Source of the DNA: Cryobacterium sp. MLB-32
GTDB lineage: Bacteria > Actinomycetota > Actinomycetes > Actinomycetales > Microbacteriaceae
Assembly: GCF_000738085.1 (NCBI RefSeq)
Contig: NZ_JPRS01000068.1
Location: 1 to 44,458 of the forward strand
Direction: 5' to 3'
DNA: 44,458 nucleotides
Positions 32,020 to 41,008 of the stretch are shown piece after piece; position 1 is the first letter of the stretch, and each line of letters starts with the position of its first letter. The translations under genes were made by a program, and so were the position numbers. Below the pieces are notes generated by a model, which searched no databases, was not told the origin of the DNA, and saw only the letters and a program-made list of their open reading frames with translations.

Positions 32020-33576
32020 ATGACGGCAGTATCACGCCGGTTCGGCGGCCACCGGGTAGCGGATGCCGCACTCGTGGGAGCGATCGCCCTGCTGGTCTCC
32101 GTCGCCTTCTCCTGGGTTCCCTCGGTCTGGTTTGACGAAGCGGCCACCATCACCTCAGCCACCCGCAGCTGGACCGACCTCGCCCGCCTGCTTCAGAGCG
32201 TGGACCTCGTGCACGGCCTCTACTACGCCGGAATGCACGTGTGGTTCGACCTCGTGCCCTACTCTCCGTTCACGCTGCGTCTGCCGTCCGCCCTCTTCAT
32301 CGGGCTCGCCGCGGGGCTGCTCACCTACCTGACCAGCGCCCTCGCCAATCGCCGAACGGCCATTCTGGCCGGCCTCATCTTCACGGTACTGCCGCGGGTC
32401 ACCTGGGCCGGAGCAGAGGGCCGGTCGTTCGCGCTCGGCACCGCCCTGGCCATGGTGTTGACGCTCGTCTTTCTCGCCGCATGGAACCGCGGCGCGGCGC
32501 CGCGACGCACCCGGGTGCTCTGGTGGGGACTCTACGGCGTTGTGGCAGTGCTCAGCACGGGCGTGTTCCTCTACCTCGCACTGCTCGTGGGCGCGCACGG
32601 TGTCACGGCGCTGTGGACCAGGCTTGCCCAGCGTCACTTCCCGGCCGACGGAACAGGGGTCCGCACGGCGAACGCCGGTCTGTGGGGCTGGCTGGGCGCA
32701 TCCGCCGCGGCCGGCGCCCTGCTCCTGCCGTTTGCCCTCACCGTGTCGAGTCAGAGCAAACAGGTGAGCTGGATCCCGCCCATTGGTCACCAGACGCTCT
32801 ACGACGTCGTCGTGTGGCAGTGGTTCGCGCTCAATCCCACCTTCGCCGCGGTCGGCTGGCTTCTCGTCTTCATCGGCATCGGCGTGCTCGTGGCACGTGC
32901 CCGGCGCACCCCGGTGAGCCACCGCGCCCACACGGCACGGCCGGGCCTGCTCGCGATCACCGTGCCTTGGATCGTGGTCCCGACCGTCGGCCTGATCGTG
33001 GCGTCACTGCTCATTTCCCCGCTCTATTCGCCGCGTTACCTCACGTTCGGTGCCCCTGCGATTGCCCTGCTCATGGCCGTCGCTCTCGCCGCCCTGCGCC
33101 GCCGCTGGATGAGCGTGATCGCCCTGGCCGTGATTGTGGGGATGGCCGTGCCGCAATACATGGCCCAGCGGATGCCCGAGGCCAAGCAGAATTCCTCGTG
33201 GAACGAGGTCGCCGACCTCGTGGCGCACGAGCGTGCGACGCACCCCGCCGAGAAAAGCGCCGTCCTCTACGGCCCGGTGCGACACCACCCGGCGGCAACC
33301 TCCCGCATCATCTCGCTGTCCTATCCCGACGCCTTCCAGGGAATGGTGGACGTCAAGCTCAAAACGCCTGCCGCCGAGGCCGGAACGCTCTGGGAGAAGC
33401 AGTATCCGCTCGCCGAGGTGACTCACCGTTTCGACGGCGTTGACGAGGTCTGGCTCGTGACCAGCGATAAGCAGGACTGGCGTCCGAGCATCACCGCGAA
33501 ACTCGCTGCCCTCGGCTACCGCCTGCAGAGCGAGTGGAACCTCACCGGCGTCAACGTTCTGCGCTACGAACGCTGA
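32020..33576 (+). CDS. GT39/PMT-like polytopic glycosyltransferase
   Basis: 518 aa from ATG 32020, AAGGA 10 nt upstream. About ten membrane helices. The extracytoplasmic WFDEAATI loop after the first helix carries the Asp-Glu pair typical of the GT-C superfamily (mannosyltransferases/ArnT/PMT), then RLPSALFIGLAAGLLTYL and PRVTWAGAEGRSFALGT, where GT-C enzymes have the HPP-like region. A soluble C-terminal domain of about 120 residues ends the protein. It probably transfers a sugar from polyprenyl phosphate outside the membrane. Its 3' end overlaps the convergent GT87-like gene by 13 bp. Confidence 0.83.
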   Translation: MTAVSRRFGGHRVADAALVGAIALLVSVAFSWVPSVWFDEAATITSATRSWTDLARLLQSVDLVHGLYYAGMHVWFDLVPYSPFTLRLPSALFIGLAAGLLTYLTSALANRRTAILAGLIFTVLPRVTWAGAEGRSFALGTALAMVLTLVFLAAWNRGAAPRRTRVLWWGLYGVVAVLSTGVFLYLALLVGAHGVTALWTRLAQRHFPADGTGVRTANAGLWGWLGASAAAGALLLPFALTVSSQSKQVSWIPPIGHQTLYDVVVWQWFALNPTFAAVGWLLVFIGIGVLVARARRTPVSHRAHTARPGLLAITVPWIVVPTVGLIVASLLISPLYSPRYLTFGAPAIALLMAVALAALRRRWMSVIALAVIVGMAVPQYMAQRMPEAKQNSSWNEVADLVAHERATHPAEKSAVLYGPVRHHPAATSRIISLSYPDAFQGMVDVKLKTPAAEAGTLWEKQYPLAEVTHRFDGVDEVWLVTSDKQDWRPSITAKLAALGYRLQSEWNLTGVNVLRYER

Positions 33577-34985
33577 ACCGGCCCCAGACGGGCGCGCGTC
33601 CGCGAGAGCATGCGTCCCGGCTCACGCAGCAACCGGCCGGTCGCGCCCGGGCCAGCGCGGCGCAGCGACACCGCCACGATCACGATCACGGCGAGCGCCA
33701 TCGACGTCTGGGTCACCGCGAGTGAGGGTTCGAGCAGACGCAGGCTCAGTGCGAGCGGCACCATCAGCCACTCCCAGCGTCCGCTCAGCGCGATGAACGG
33801 CAGCAGCAGCAGCGCGTACCAGGGGTAGCGCGGGCTCAGGATCAGCAGCGTACCGCCGATCATCACGAGCTGTCCCACCCAGGGCGCGTCGGGGTCGGTC
33901 TTGAAGAACACCAGCAGCGCGATGATCACGAGCAGCGCGCCGGCCACCCAGATCGCCGCCGAGCCGGGCGCGAACAGGGAGATCAGCGCGAACCGGGAAC
34001 CGTCCTCGTACCCCTCCTCGGTGAGATAGCCCGGCAGGTAGCCAAGCACCCCGATGCCCGTCGCCAGAATGTACGGCACATAGAGCAGAGCGAACGTGAC
34101 AACGGATGCGATGATCACCTTCCAGCCCCGGCGTCGCAGCATGGCCGGCGCGGCAATCACCGGGATGAGTTTCGTGGCGATGGCAATACCGAGCATGATG
34201 CCGCCCCGCCACTGCTTTCCGGAGCTCACGAGGAAGGCGGCGGCGAGCGTGAACACCACGCCGAGCATGTCCACGTGCGAGTTGTTGACCGCCTCGGTGG
34301 CCACGAGCGGGCACCATGCCCACAGGGCGGCGTGGCGCAGGTCGATTCCGCGCCGCTTCATGCCGACAAGCAGCATCACGGTCGCGCCGAGGCTCATCAG
34401 CAGCCCGGCCAGCTGCAGGGGCCAGTACTGCGGCGCGGGGCCCGTGATCGCGCGCACGCCGGCGAAGAAGATCTCGCTCGCCGGCGGGTAGATGGTGGGC
34501 ACGTTGGAGCGGTTGAGCGCCGAGCAGAACAGCTCGTCGGTCTGATCCTTGTGCGCACGCTGGATGCGTTCGCCGGGGCAGACCGCGTCGCCGGCGGCGT
34601 TGATCACGGGCTGCTGAAACAGCCAGTCGGGGCGCAGCGAATCGAGCCGGGTATCGCTGGGCGGGTAGGCGTAGGGCGAGATGCCCGCGTTCTGCACGAT
34701 CCCGTCCCAGGCGTAGCGGGCGGAGTCCGTGCTCGTGTTCGGCGGGCCGACCATGGCCGCGCCGCCGAGAACGACCGAACCGGCCAGCACGAGCACCACG
34801 ATCGCACGGCCCTTGACGCCGCGCAGAGCCAGTAGCGAGAGAACGAAGAGCAGCCACAGCGCGCCGGTGCAGATCAGGAGCGCGGTCGAATCCGGACCGG
34901 GCTGAAAGTTGTCGTAGGTGAGAACGGTGTACGCGGTGAGGGCGGTGCTCACGAGCAGGAGCAGGGAGACCAGAACGATTCGCAC
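33564..34985 (-). CDS. GT87/DUF2029-like polytopic mannosyltransferase
   Basis: 473 aa from GTG 34985, which has GGAGGAT 6 nt upstream; the reading frame extends nine codons further but with no RBS. About 11-12 helices. GT-C features: the STDSARYAWDG loop with acidic residues in the first outer loop, AYPPSDTRLDSLRP, VPTIYPPASEIFFA, and further on NNSHVDMLGVVFTLAA and ATKLIPVIAAPAM, which resemble alpha-mannosyltransferases of actinobacterial glycolipid synthesis. Divergent from the molybdopterin gene and convergent with the GT39-like gene. Confidence 0.83.
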   Translation of the reverse strand: MRIVLVSLLLLVSTALTAYTVLTYDNFQPGPDSTALLICTGALWLLFVLSLLALRGVKGRAIVVLVLAGSVVLGGAAMVGPPNTSTDSARYAWDGIVQNAGISPYAYPPSDTRLDSLRPDWLFQQPVINAAGDAVCPGERIQRAHKDQTDELFCSALNRSNVPTIYPPASEIFFAGVRAITGPAPQYWPLQLAGLLMSLGATVMLLVGMKRRGIDLRHAALWAWCPLVATEAVNNSHVDMLGVVFTLAAAFLVSSGKQWRGGIMLGIAIATKLIPVIAAPAMLRRRGWKVIIASVVTFALLYVPYILATGIGVLGYLPGYLTEEGYEDGSRFALISLFAPGSAAIWVAGALLVIIALLVFFKTDPDAPWVGQLVMIGGTLLILSPRYPWYALLLLPFIALSGRWEWLMVPLALSLRLLEPSLAVTQTSMALAVIVIVAVSLRRAGPGATGRLLREPGRMLSRTRARLGPVQRS

Positions 34986-35105
34986 TGTTCTATCCTCCAC
35001 GACTCCGCGCACTCTCCCCTACCCCCGACACAACACCGGTGGCCCGTCACGGAACCGTAATATTTCGCTCCCCTGAAAAACGCCGGTCAGTGATGGAATT
35101 GTTCT

Positions 35106-36371
35106 ATGCGGCGATTGATGTACGAAGCCCAGCGCGCCCTGGCGTCGCCGGTGAGAAACCCCCGAATGGCGACCGTGATCGGTCGTTTGCTCGGCGCCGC
35201 GTTCCTGATTTGCTTCGGCACCGGCCTCTACAGCCACTTTCTGCAGAATCCGCTCCCCGGTATGCATTTCGCGACGCGCCCGGAGTACCTGTACCAATTC
35301 ACTCAGGGTCTGCACATCATCACCGGAATTGCCTGCTTCCCGCTGCTGCTCGCCAAGCTCTACATCGTGTTCCCGGCGCTTTTCGCCTGGCCGCCGGTCA
35401 AGGGATTCCTCAATTTTCTCGAGCGTGCCACCATCGCCCTGTTCGTGGGCGCCAGCCTTGTGCAGATCACCATCGGCCTGCTCAACACCTATCAGTGGTA
35501 CCCGTGGCCGTTCCCGTTCCGCCAGGTGCACTTCGCCCTCGGCTGGGTGCTCATCGGGCTGCTCGTGATCCACATCGGTGTGAAGCTGCCGCTCATCACG
35601 CGCTACTGGCGCAAGGCTCCGGACGGCAGCGAACCCGATCACCTCGCCGAGGCCGCATCGCCCGACCGTTCGCAGAATCCTGAAGAGGTTCGTCTCTGGG
35701 GCACCACTCGCCCCGGCGGCGTCACCGGTCGTTTGCTCGATTTCATCGATGCCACCCCGGCGAAGACCAAGCGGGTGACCCGCCGCGGGTTCCTGACCAC
35801 CGTGGCCGTGAGCGTCACCGCCGTGGTCGGCCTCACCGCCGGTCAGACGTTCGCCCCCCTCGACGCGACGAACGTGTTCGGCCCGCGCAAGAAGGGCGTC
35901 GGCCCGCAGGGCGTTCCCGTGAACCGTACGTCGAAGCAGGCCAAGGTGGCGGATGCCGCGATGGCGGCCGATTGGGCCCTCACGATCGTGTACGCCGGAA
36001 CCGAGACCTCGTTCACCCGCGCCCAGTTGCAGGCGATGGAACAGACCGAGGTGCGCCTGCCCATCGCGTGCGTGGAGGGCTGGAGCCAGATGGCCACCTG
36101 GCGCGGTGTTCGACTGATGGACCTCGCCGACGCCGTGGGAGCGGATGCCGAAACCTCGTTCCGCCTGATCAGCCTGGAAGAGCGCGGCAGCTTCAGCAAG
36201 ACCCAGATGGGCTACGAATACGTGCGTGATCCGCTCACCCTGGTGGCCCTTGAGCTCAACGGCGAGACGCTCGATCTCGAGCATGGGTACCCCGCGCGCA
36301 TGATCGCTCCAGGACGCCCGGGAGTGCTCCAAACCAAATGGCTCAGCCGAATCGAGGCGATCAACGCGTGA
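35106..36371 (+). CDS. Fusion of cytochrome-b-like membrane domain and molybdopterin oxidoreductase domain
   Basis: 421 aa from ATG 35106, GGAA 7 nt upstream. Residues 1-165 are four or five helices with paired histidines (QFTQGLHIITG, FRQVHFALGWVLIGLLVIHIG) that could hold haem b. At about 217 TRRGFL is a Tat-like twin-arginine motif before a helix. Residues 255-421 are a short sulfite-oxidase-type Mo-cofactor domain: LTIVYAGTETSFTRAQLQAM, the Mo-ligand Cys in LPIACVEGWSQMATWRGVRL, and HGYPARMIAPGRPGVLQTKWL. Probable membrane oxidoreductase passing electrons between haem and an external Mo centre. Substrate unknown. The stop overlaps the next gene's GTG. Confidence 0.88.
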   Translation: MRRLMYEAQRALASPVRNPRMATVIGRLLGAAFLICFGTGLYSHFLQNPLPGMHFATRPEYLYQFTQGLHIITGIACFPLLLAKLYIVFPALFAWPPVKGFLNFLERATIALFVGASLVQITIGLLNTYQWYPWPFPFRQVHFALGWVLIGLLVIHIGVKLPLITRYWRKAPDGSEPDHLAEAASPDRSQNPEEVRLWGTTRPGGVTGRLLDFIDATPAKTKRVTRRGFLTTVAVSVTAVVGLTAGQTFAPLDATNVFGPRKKGVGPQGVPVNRTSKQAKVADAAMAADWALTIVYAGTETSFTRAQLQAMEQTEVRLPIACVEGWSQMATWRGVRLMDLADAVGADAETSFRLISLEERGSFSKTQMGYEYVRDPLTLVALELNGETLDLEHGYPARMIAPGRPGVLQTKWLSRIEAINA

Positions 36372-36958
36372 GCGAGCAGAGCATGAACGAGCAGAGCATG
36401 AACGACCAGCGCGTGAACGACCAGCGCGTGAACGCCCGGCGTATGCCAGAACCGAGCCTGGCCGGGAGTGCAGACGACCCGACGGCCGGCACCGGCGAGA
36501 CGCGCGCGATGCGCGGCATCCGGATCGGTCTGGTGCTGCTCGGCGCGGCGCTGCTCGCGTGGGGCGCCTACGTGATGTTCGACACCGTGCGCGCGACGCG
36601 CATTCCCGGCGTCGCGTTGTGGATCATCGCCGCCATCATTCTGCACGACGCGATCCTCGCGCCGATCGTCTTTCTGCTCGGCACCCTGATCAGCCGCGCC
36701 GGACACCGTTTCGGCGGCGCGGTCGTCGTGGTGATCGAAGGCTTTGTCGTCGTGGGATCGATCATGGCGCTGATCGTCGTGCCGATCATGATCGCCACGA
36801 ACTTCACGCCCGACAACCCCACGGTGCTGCCGCTGAACTACGGATTCAACCTCGCCGTGTTCTTCGTGGTGCTGGCCGTGCTGGCCGCCGGGCTCGCCGT
36901 GGTGCTCTACTCGCGTTCGAAGCGCACGAACGAGCGACCGGACACGCGCCACTCCTGA
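36368..36958 (+). CDS. Membrane protein with repeated N-terminus, function unknown
   Basis: 196 aa from GTG 36368, which overlaps the preceding stop (GTGA). The first 20 residues are a 15-bp DNA repeat (SEQSM-NEQSM-NDQRV-NDQRV-NARRM). About four helices follow (IGLVLLGAALLAWGAYVMF; IPGVALWIIAAIILHDAILAPIVFLLG; VVVIEGFVVVGSIMALIVVPIM; YGFNLAVFFVVLAVLAAGLAVVLY). Coupled to the cytochrome/molybdopterin gene, so perhaps a partner subunit. Its 3' end overlaps the convergent methyltransferase gene by 52 bp. Confidence 0.75.
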   Translation: MSEQSMNEQSMNDQRVNDQRVNARRMPEPSLAGSADDPTAGTGETRAMRGIRIGLVLLGAALLAWGAYVMFDTVRATRIPGVALWIIAAIILHDAILAPIVFLLGTLISRAGHRFGGAVVVVIEGFVVVGSIMALIVVPIMIATNFTPDNPTVLPLNYGFNLAVFFVVLAVLAAGLAVVLYSRSKRTNERPDTRHS

Positions 36959-37611
36959 ACCGTGCGCAGGCCGGCGGCGGCCGCGTGCGGCCGAAGCGCG
37001 TTCGCGCCGATCTCGGCCCACGGGAACGGTTCACTGCGGCGCCCCTCGGCGTCTTCGAGCGTGCCCTCGTAGCTCAGATCGTGGTCGGGGTCCCCGCTCA
37101 CCTCGATCACGAGCGCGCCGCCTGCGGCCAGCAGCGCGGCACAGCGTGCCATGAGCGCGCGCGGGTCGCCGCCAATGCCGATGTTGCCGTCGACCAGAAG
37201 CAGGGTCTTCCACTCCCCTTCCAGAGGAACGGGGGCGAAGACCGAACGATTGAGCACGGTGAGGCCGGCCGCAACTGCGATGCGTACGGCCGTTGCCGAC
37301 ACGTCGACGCCCACAGCGGACAGGCCGACGTCCATGGCCGCGCGCACCATGCGGCCGGGACCGCAGCCGATGTCGAGCACCGGTCCGCTCGCGCCGACGA
37401 GAAGCGACAGGTCCGTGGCGTCGGCGTCGGCGCTCCAACGGGCGGCATTCATGGGCGCGGCACCGGAGCCTTCCGCCGAGCGGATGCCGTGAAGGTAGAG
37501 CACGTTCGACGCACCGAGCAGGGCCGTGGCGTAGGGCTCGGCCCCGCCGGCACCGAAGGTGGCGGGTGGGGTGGCCAGAGGCTGGTATTCGCGGGCAGAT
37601 GTAACCGTCAT
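36907..37611 (-). CDS. Class I SAM-dependent methyltransferase
   Basis: 234 aa. Motif I is VLDIGCGPGRMVRAAMD, followed by VGVDVSATAVRIA (motif post-I with the Asp that binds the ribose) and LLVDGNIGIGGDPRALMARC. The substrate part (about 1-60) is not recognised. Third gene of the row GT2, DUF2064, methyltransferase; start and upstream stop overlap by 4 nt. The acceptor is unknown; cluster context suggests a sugar or a lipid-linked intermediate. Confidence 0.87.
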   Translation of the reverse strand: MTVTSAREYQPLATPPATFGAGGAEPYATALLGASNVLYLHGIRSAEGSGAAPMNAARWSADADATDLSLLVGASGPVLDIGCGPGRMVRAAMDVGLSAVGVDVSATAVRIAVAAGLTVLNRSVFAPVPLEGEWKTLLLVDGNIGIGGDPRALMARCAALLAAGGALVIEVSGDPDHDLSYEGTLEDAEGRRSEPFPWAEIGANALRPHAAAAGLRTVQEWRVSGRSFVRFERE

Positions 37612-38372
37612 GAGCGGTCTCCCTGCTGGGTTGCGTTGTGCGGTGCGTTCTGGGGTGCGTTCTGGGGCGCGTTCTGGGGCGCGTGTTGAGCTGCGTTCTC
37701 GGCTGCGTTCTGGGCACTGGACGGGGCGGCCAGCTGGACGGCCAGGGTCGCGGCGAACAGTCCGTGCGGCGCTGTGGCCGCCACGCGGTGTGCGTCGTCG
37801 ATTGTGTCCACGTCCACGAGGGGAGGCAGGCTACCGACGCGCAGGCCGGCATCCGTCAGGCGGGCCAGTTGCACGGCGCCGGTGTCGTCCTGCGACATGG
37901 GCACCCCGCGGATGAGCGACCCGGCCGGGTTGTGCATGGCCAGGGCCCAGAAGCCGCCGTCTTCAGCGAGGCCAAGCCAGGCATCCGTTGCGGGGTCGAC
38001 GTTGCTGCCGTCGCGGCCGGCACGGTCCCAGCCGGAAAACACCGGGGCGAGCAGCTCGGCCGTCACCTGCGGGGTGTCCATGCCGATGAGCACGGTGGGT
38101 TCGGTGAAGGTGTCGAAGATGGCGCCGAGACGTTCATCGAGGCTGCCACCCACCTGCGGCAGGATCTCCCAGCCCACGGCTGCGGGCGGCGGAACGATAC
38201 CGTCGTAGGCGAGTACGCGTCGGCTCGCCGGCAGGTGCATGACGGCACGCAGTGTGTCGTGAAGGCTCGCCGCGGCCAGCTCGGCAGCCTGCTCCAGGCT
38301 GAGGGGAGGATGCAGCCGGGTCTTCACGCGACCGGGCAGGCATTCCTTGGCGATGACGACGAGCACGGTCAT
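37608..38372 (-). CDS. DUF2064 / TIGR04282-type nucleotidyl-transferase-fold protein
   Basis: 254 aa. GT-A fold similar to CofC and to the glycosyltransferase family linked to arsenosugar synthesis: TVLVVIAKECLPGRVKTRLHPPLSLEQAAELAAASL at the N-terminus with PGRVKTRL as the key loop, GSLDERLGAIFDT, VLIGMDTPQVT (metal Asp), GLAEDGGFWALAM and DVDTIDDAHR. The C-terminal about 33 residues (NAAQHAPQNAPQNAPQNAP) come from a 12-bp in-frame repeat and are absent from the family. Overlaps both neighbours by 4 nt. Confidence 0.83.
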   Translation of the reverse strand: MTVLVVIAKECLPGRVKTRLHPPLSLEQAAELAAASLHDTLRAVMHLPASRRVLAYDGIVPPPAAVGWEILPQVGGSLDERLGAIFDTFTEPTVLIGMDTPQVTAELLAPVFSGWDRAGRDGSNVDPATDAWLGLAEDGGFWALAMHNPAGSLIRGVPMSQDDTGAVQLARLTDAGLRVGSLPPLVDVDTIDDAHRVAATAPHGLFAATLAVQLAAPSSAQNAAENAAQHAPQNAPQNAPQNAPHNATQQGDRS

Positions 38373-39037
38373 GAGCGCACCTCCCGCAGCAATTTCGACA
38401 TGTCGTGAATCGCGGTGATGGTGCCTCGAATCGTGCCGGTCACCTTGCTGCGTCCGACCCGCGGGGCGTAGGGAGTATCCACCTCGCGGATGCGCCAGCC
38501 GGCGTCGGCCGCGCGCAGAAACATCTCGAGCGGGTAGCCGCTGCGGCGGTCCTGGAGGTCAAGGGAGAGCAGCGCCTCGCGCCGGGCGGCCCGCATGGGG
38601 CCCAAATCATGAATGGTCACACCTGTTATTCGGCGCAGTCGCCAAGAAAGAGTGGTATTTGCTATTCGGGCATGTACGGGCCACGATCCGGCAGTCGTGG
38701 GACGGCGGCGTCCGAGCATCAAATCGTCGGTTCCGGCCTCGACCGGATCGACAAGAAGCGGCAGGAATTGGGGGTCCATCGAGGCATCCGCATCGCAGAA
38801 CGCGGTGATCGGTGCCGTCGAAGCGAGCAGTCCGGCGTGTGCGGCCGCGCCGAAGCCGCGACGCGCCTCGTGCACCACGAGCGCGCCGTGAGTGAGCGCC
38901 ACGTCGGCCGAGCCGTCCGTCGAACCGTTGTCGACAACGATCGCCCGGTATCCCTCCGGAAGTCGGGACAGCACCCAGGGGAGCGCTCCGGCCTCGTTCA
39001 GGCACGGAAGCACCACATCTACCCGCGTCTGAGTCAT
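38369..39037 (-). CDS. Family 2 glycosyltransferase
   Basis: 222 aa. GT-A motifs: VDVVLPCLNEAGALPWVL, IVVDNGSTDGSADVA (DNGS), ITAFCDADASMDP (metal DxD) and LGPMRAARREALLSLDLQDRRSGYPLEMFLRAADAGWRI, typical of dolichyl/polyprenyl-phosphate sugar synthases. No membrane helix, so soluble or peripheral. ATG 39037 is preceded at 6 nt by TAAAGT (39049-39044), suggesting a leaderless mRNA. First gene of a three-gene run with DUF2064 and the methyltransferase, and back to back with the response regulator. Confidence 0.9.
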   Translation of the reverse strand: MTQTRVDVVLPCLNEAGALPWVLSRLPEGYRAIVVDNGSTDGSADVALTHGALVVHEARRGFGAAAHAGLLASTAPITAFCDADASMDPQFLPLLVDPVEAGTDDLMLGRRRPTTAGSWPVHARIANTTLSWRLRRITGVTIHDLGPMRAARREALLSLDLQDRRSGYPLEMFLRAADAGWRIREVDTPYAPRVGRSKVTGTIRGTITAIHDMSKLLREVRS

Positions 39038-39043
39038 AAACCG

Positions 39044-39138
39044 ACTTTAGGCGGGCAAATATGTAGAAAGCCTGCCAGTCACCAGCACGATGACGGCTCA
39101 CCACGTTCACGCGCGGAATTCGGGTCACTCACCTATCC
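39044..39138. promoter_or_regulatory. Divergent leaderless promoters for GT2 and response regulator
   Basis: Minus strand: TAAAGT at 39049-39044, then 6 nt, then the GT2 ATG. Plus strand: TATCCT at 39133-39138, then 7 nt, then the GTG of the response regulator. Both fit TANNNT -10 boxes that start transcription at the initiation codon. The -35 boxes are weak. Confidence 0.45.
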
Positions 39139-39145
39139 TGAGGAG

Positions 39146-40009
39146 GTGACACCCTCTCAGTACTTTGCAGCACCGCGAGCAGACGCGCTGGCCGGCCGCC
39201 GCATTCTCGTGATCGATGACGACCAGATGGTATCCGAAGTCGTCTGCCGGTATCTGCTCGCGGCCGATTTCGTGGTCGACCAAGCGCCCGACGGCCTCAG
39301 CGGCCAGCGTCAGGCCGAGGCCGAACGCCCGGACCTCGTGATCCTGGACCGCATGCTTCCGCACATCGACGGTATCGAGGTGTGCCGCCGCATCCGGGCT
39401 AACTGGGCCGTACCCATCATCATGCTGACGGCCCTCGGCGAAGAGGAAGACCGCATTGAGGGGCTCGAGGCCGGCGCCGACGACTACCTCACCAAACCGT
39501 TTTCTCCCCGGGAACTCGTGCTGCGGGTGCAGTCCGTGCTCCGTCGCAGTGGTGTCGAAAATCTCCCGGAGGGGATCATCTCGGCGGGCGAGTTCTCGCT
39601 GGACCTGTCGGCGCACGAGATCAGGCAGCGCGGCACGTCACTCGTGCTCACGGCGCGGGAGTTCGACCTGCTCGCCTACCTCATTTGGCGTCCGTCGAAG
39701 GTGCTCAGCCGCGAAGACCTGATGCGGTCGGTCTGGGGGTGGGAGTTTGGTGACCTCTCCACGGTGACGGTGCACGTGCGACGGTTGCGCGAGAAGATCG
39801 AAGCCAACCCGGCGCATCCCGTGCTCTTGAACACGGTGTGGGGCGTGGGCTACCGCTTCGACCCGGACGTGCCCGGCACTGCCGACCGTTCCGACACCGC
39901 GGCTGTCGCGGCTGCTCCGGCTATCCCGACTGCTCCGGCTATCCCGACTGTCCCTCCTGCTCCGCCTGTCCCGCCTGCTCCGACGATCCCGACCGGCGCG
40001 ACCGCGTGA
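39146..40009 (+). CDS. OmpR-family response regulator
   Basis: 287 aa from GTG 39146. AGGAG abuts the GTG directly, so it is unlikely to act as an RBS; a -10 box 7 nt upstream favours a leaderless start. Receiver domain: [24 protein letters not shown] (phospho-Asp), [13 protein letters not shown] (Lys). The C-terminal winged helix (about 145-240): [32 protein letters not shown] and [13 protein letters not shown]. The last 40 residues ([20 protein letters not shown]) are a Pro/Ala repeat after the domain. Its stop overlaps the kinase start (GTGA). Confidence 0.92.
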   Translation: MTPSQYFAAPRADALAGRRILVIDDDQMVSEVVCRYLLAADFVVDQAPDGLSGQRQAEAERPDLVILDRMLPHIDGIEVCRRIRANWAVPIIMLTALGEEEDRIEGLEAGADDYLTKPFSPRELVLRVQSVLRRSGVENLPEGIISAGEFSLDLSAHEIRQRGTSLVLTAREFDLLAYLIWRPSKVLSREDLMRSVWGWEFGDLSTVTVHVRRLREKIEANPAHPVLLNTVWGVGYRFDPDVPGTADRSDTAAVAAAPAIPTAPAIPTVPPAPPVPPAPTIPTGATA

Positions 40010-40974
40010 CCGCCTCCCAGCTGGTCGACGTGGCGACAGCGGCGCTCGTCTGCGCGATCGTCGTAGGCGGGCTGGCACTCGGGGCGCTCGTGGTGGCCGC
40101 GCGCAGCATCCGGTCGAGCCGGCACGCGCCGACAACGGATGCCGTGGTCCCGGCGTCGGAACCGGCCGACCGCCACACCGACACCGCGAAGACCACGGAC
40201 ACCGCGGACACCGCGGAGACGGCCAGGCTGCTGGCGGACGCCCGCCTGCTGGAAACACGCATCGAGGCGAGCCGCCGGGAGCTCGTGTCTTGGATCTCGC
40301 ACGACCTGCGCACACCTCTGGCCGGCATTCGTGCCATGGCCGAGGCACTCGAGGACGGCATGGCACCCGATCCCGAGCGCTATTACGCCCAGATTCGCGG
40401 TCAGGTCGACCAACTCACCGGCATGGTCGACGATTTGTTTGAACTGTCCCGCATCCACGCGGGCACGCTGCGTCTGTCGCTTGAGCGCGTCTCACTGTAC
40501 GACCTGATCAGCGACACCGTGGCCGAGCTGGCCCCGGTAGCCACATCGAAGAGCCTCGATCTGCGGTTTGAGGGTGAGAGCGGCCTGACGATTCTGGCCG
40601 ACCCCCGGGAGCTCGCCCGAGCGGTGGGAAATCTCGTGATGAATGCCATCCAGCACGCACCTGCTGGTAGCCCGATCGTGGTCTCCGCCACCCGGCACGA
40701 TGACGGACGCGCGTCGATCGCCGTGCAGGATTCCGCCGGCGGCATCCCCGAGCACGATCTGGCGCGTGTCTTCGAGGCCGGCTGGCGGGCGAGCGAACAT
40801 CGCACCCCGGCCGCTCCCGGCATGCCGTCGGGCGGCGGTGGGCTGGGACTGGCCATCGTTCAGGGCATCGTCGAGGCTCACCACGGCGACGTGGTCGTGC
40901 GGAATGTGCCCGGGGGCTGCCGGTTCGAGGTGCTGTTGCCGCCCGCCGAGAACACGGCGGGCGTTTTCGTCTGA
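40006..40974 (+). CDS. Sensor histidine kinase, short membrane form
   Basis: 322 aa from GTG 40006. Only one membrane helix ([22 protein letters not shown]) and no outer sensor or HAMP domain, so it may sense within the membrane or through a partner. A Thr/Asp/Ala repeat linker ([17 protein letters not shown]) leads to the HisKA box [14 protein letters not shown]. HATPase: N-box [16 protein letters not shown]1 [13 protein letters not shown]2 [10 protein letters not shown]. Coupled to the OmpR-type regulator. Target genes probably include the divergent GT2 operon (context only). Confidence 0.9.
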   Translation: MTASQLVDVATAALVCAIVVGGLALGALVVAARSIRSSRHAPTTDAVVPASEPADRHTDTAKTTDTADTAETARLLADARLLETRIEASRRELVSWISHDLRTPLAGIRAMAEALEDGMAPDPERYYAQIRGQVDQLTGMVDDLFELSRIHAGTLRLSLERVSLYDLISDTVAELAPVATSKSLDLRFEGESGLTILADPRELARAVGNLVMNAIQHAPAGSPIVVSATRHDDGRASIAVQDSAGGIPEHDLARVFEAGWRASEHRTPAAPGMPSGGGGLGLAIVQGIVEAHHGDVVVRNVPGGCRFEVLLPPAENTAGVFV

Positions 40975-40996
40975 ACCGCTCGGCGTCGGGGCAGGC

Positions 40997-41002
40997 TAGG
41001 GT
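40997..41002 (+). promoter_or_regulatory. -10 box of leaderless hydrolase gene
   Basis: TAGGGT lies 6 nt before the ATG at 41009. With TGAACC (40974-40979) 17 bp upstream as a -35 box, the mRNA would begin at the start codon. Confidence 0.45.
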
Positions 41003-41008
41003 CACGTC

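Noticed and set aside
38405-39145. Upstream extension of the response-regulator frame
   Set aside because: It runs antisense through the GT2 gene; the receiver domain only begins after 39146 and a promoter sits just before it.
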